A stretch of 64,000 bases of DNA, from contig CAYJKY010000009.1 in the NCBI GenBank assembly GCA_964370825.1, positions 21,629 through 85,628 on the forward strand. Reading direction: 5' to 3'. The notes beneath the pieces are model-generated. The model saw nothing but the letters and a program-made list of their open reading frames with translations, made no database searches and was not told where the DNA came from. Made by a program: the position numbers and the translations under genes. The DNA comes from CAYJBH01 sp964370825 (GTDB lineage: Bacteria > Bacillota > Clostridia > Oscillospirales > Ruminococcaceae). The first letter of the stretch is position 1; each line of letters opens with the position of its first letter. Shown here piece after piece: positions 62,478 through 64,000 of the stretch.

Positions 62478-63866
62478 TTAGCTAGTCTGTTTAAAGGTGA
62501 CGGTAACCTTCGTTCCGTTTCCCTGCTCAGATTGGTACTTTATCTCGGCGTCATGACTTCTTGCAATCTCAAAACACAGTGCGATACCGAGCCCTGCACC
62601 GCCCTGTTGTCGGCTTCTTGCCTTATCGGGACGATAGAACTGTTCTCCGAGATGTTGTAGCTGTTCCTCGCTCATTCCCCTGCCGTTGTCCTCGACTATA
62701 AGCATGACGGCACCGTCTGCCTCCTCGGTGTAAATTCTTATCAGTCCACCTTCGTCACATGCCTTTACCGCATTGTCAAGAAGATTTGTTATCAGGCTTT
62801 CAAGCAGGGCAGGTTCGCCATTAATAAGGCTGTCCTCACGTCGGTAGGTGGTTATTCTGACACTGTCGTTTTTTCGTTTTGCCGACATGGTGCGGTGAGC
62901 CTTGCGTATAAGCTCGGTGAGGTTTACCTCCTCACGTTCAGCTTTTTCTCCACGAAGTGACGCCATCTTTAAAAGTATACTACACATGCTTGAAAGCCGG
63001 CGGGACTCCTCTATTATGTAGTCCAGCGACTCATATCGTTCCTCCTCGCCTACCGCTGCATACTGCAGATACTGCGCATAACCCTCAACGGCGGTAAGGG
63101 GTGTTCTTATCTCATGGGCAAGGGTGTCGGCAAGGTTTTGTTTCTCCTCCGCCGTAGCCTGCAACTCGCCTATATAGCTTTCAACATTTTCTGCAAGGTA
63201 GTTAAAGGATTCGGACAGCCTACCAACCTCGTCTTTGCTTTTATAGTTATTGCGTACCGAAAAGTCGCCCTCTGCAAGTTTTGTTGCTGTTTTGGTAAGG
63301 CGTTCCATAGGTCGATAAAGACTACGCAAAACGATATAGAGCATTACGGCAAGCAAAAGAACCGCACCGACTGCCGTAACAGCCGCAAGCTGCCTAAGAG
63401 AACTAACGCCTTCAAAATACTCCGACATATCAAATGCACAGGTTAACACCATACTGTCCGGCTGAGGGAGCCTTGCGGTTATAAAGAGGTATGGCGTATC
63501 ACCTACATATGATAGCATGTGCATACGCTCGCCAACCTGAGGAACGGTCAACTCCGGGATTCCATTTGGTAGCCTGTCTCCCCATGTCTCACCATCGTTT
63601 GTTATGGAGATTAGGATATCGTCTCGATAATAATCCTCCACATAGCTCTTTGCAAGTGCCGGAAGTGCCTCAGGCCGACGCTGTGATACCGAGGCGGCAT
63701 CGTTGGAAAGAAGCTGTGCAATATAGTGTTGTTCGGCAAGATGTTGTTCGCTTTGAACATCATAGCTCTGTGCCTCACTCAAGGTAAGCAACGAAATAAA
63801 GCTTGCCGCCAAAAAAACGGTAAACAAAAAAAGAGTAATAAAATAATTTTTCTGCCAAAATTTCAT
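62478..63866 (-). CDS. Sensor histidine kinase with HAMP domain
   Basis: Membrane kinase of 462 aa. TM1 at residues 9-31, extracytoplasmic domain to about 165, TM2 at about 167-190, HAMP (PMERLTKTATKLAEGDFSVR), phospho-acceptor His in LAHEIRTPLTAVEGYAQYL, N box LITNLLDNAVKACDEG and G box QGGAGLGIALCFEIARS. The response regulator should lie beyond the window edge. The region upstream of its start is duplicated. Confidence 0.93.
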   Translation of the reverse strand: MKFWQKNYFITLFLFTVFLAASFISLLTLSEAQSYDVQSEQHLAEQHYIAQLLSNDAASVSQRRPEALPALAKSYVEDYYRDDILISITNDGETWGDRLPNGIPELTVPQVGERMHMLSYVGDTPYLFITARLPQPDSMVLTCAFDMSEYFEGVSSLRQLAAVTAVGAVLLLAVMLYIVLRSLYRPMERLTKTATKLAEGDFSVRNNYKSKDEVGRLSESFNYLAENVESYIGELQATAEEKQNLADTLAHEIRTPLTAVEGYAQYLQYAAVGEEERYESLDYIIEESRRLSSMCSILLKMASLRGEKAEREEVNLTELIRKAHRTMSAKRKNDSVRITTYRREDSLINGEPALLESLITNLLDNAVKACDEGGLIRIYTEEADGAVMLIVEDNGRGMSEEQLQHLGEQFYRPDKARSRQQGGAGLGIALCFEIARSHDAEIKYQSEQGNGTKVTVTFKQTS

Positions 63867-64000
63867 TGTTACGGTTACACCTATCTAAAGAATATATATA
63901 ACTTATGCGCAAGAAGAAGTAAATTATAAAAATAATGAAATTTTTATTTCATTGTTACGGTTACACCTATCTAAAGAATATATATAACTTATGCGCAAGA
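63861..64000. repeat. 54-bp direct repeat at the window end
   Basis: Bases 63861-63914 recur identically at 63947-64000, a period of 86. The unit begins with the start codon of the histidine kinase gene; the second copy reads ATG AAA TAA on the minus strand. The copy reaches the last base of the window, so it may continue. AATGAAAT/ATTTCATT (63933-63952) forms a hairpin at the junction. Confidence 0.9.

Overview
The window reads as chromosome of a Gram-positive, strictly anaerobic member of the Clostridia, probably a gut-type lineage such as Oscillospirales. This is an inference. It rests on moderately low GC, strong AGGAGG-type ribosome binding sites, occasional GTG/TTG starts, lipobox lipoproteins, LytTR/AgrC-type signalling, a PyrK/class 1B PyrD pair, a PPi-type phosphofructokinase, corrinoid methyltransferase genes and Cys-type sulfatases. 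I saw no rRNA, tRNA, CRISPR array, prophage or insertion sequence.

Layout. 1-4.5 kb: a truncated family-5 solute-binding lipoprotein, its probable LacI regulator with several TTTnACGTnAAA operator-like sites, then a TetR/oxidoreductase pair. 4.5-9.1 kb: TypA and a very large protein with six peptidoglycan-binding repeats. 9.2-16.3 kb: a sulfatase, then a tight row of cyclohydrolase (FchA-like), FolD, MATE exporter and GH4 glycosidase, then a DMT transporter. The FolD has lost its cyclohydrolase residues. 16.3-18.4 kb: a URO-D-like protein, an SGNH hydrolase and a 129-bp tandem repeat interrupted by a 100-N assembly gap. 18.4-27.8 kb: a two-component system, an M20 peptidase with a two-subunit membrane protein, and an ECF sigma factor operon with an ABC exporter. 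27.8-35.8 kb: V4R/GGDEF/threonine deaminase genes, a DeoC/FGGY kinase pair, a glycosyltransferase-methyltransferase fusion and an HD hydrolase. 36-42.6 kb: pyrC-K-D-F-B-I followed by two PP2C phosphatases. 42.7-44.8 kb: PPi-phosphofructokinase and a DNA glycosylase.

44.9-50.1 kb holds a LytTR two-component system whose histidine kinase has no sensor domain, next to two ABC exporters with a LytTR-like box at their promoter. 50.2-57.8 kb is the most distinctive region. A PocR-AraC regulator diverges from a corrinoid protein, a URO-D-family methyltransferase fused to a thioredoxin-like domain, a CobW/G3E GTPase, a RACo-type corrinoid activator and a second sulfatase. 57.8-64 kb carries three paralogous lipoproteins of unknown function around a FemABX transferase, then a cyclase-family hydrolase and a sensor kinase.

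Taken together, the window suggests a fermenter that strips sulfated and possibly methoxylated glycans or small aromatics, handles C1 units through corrinoid and folate, and invests in envelope sensing.
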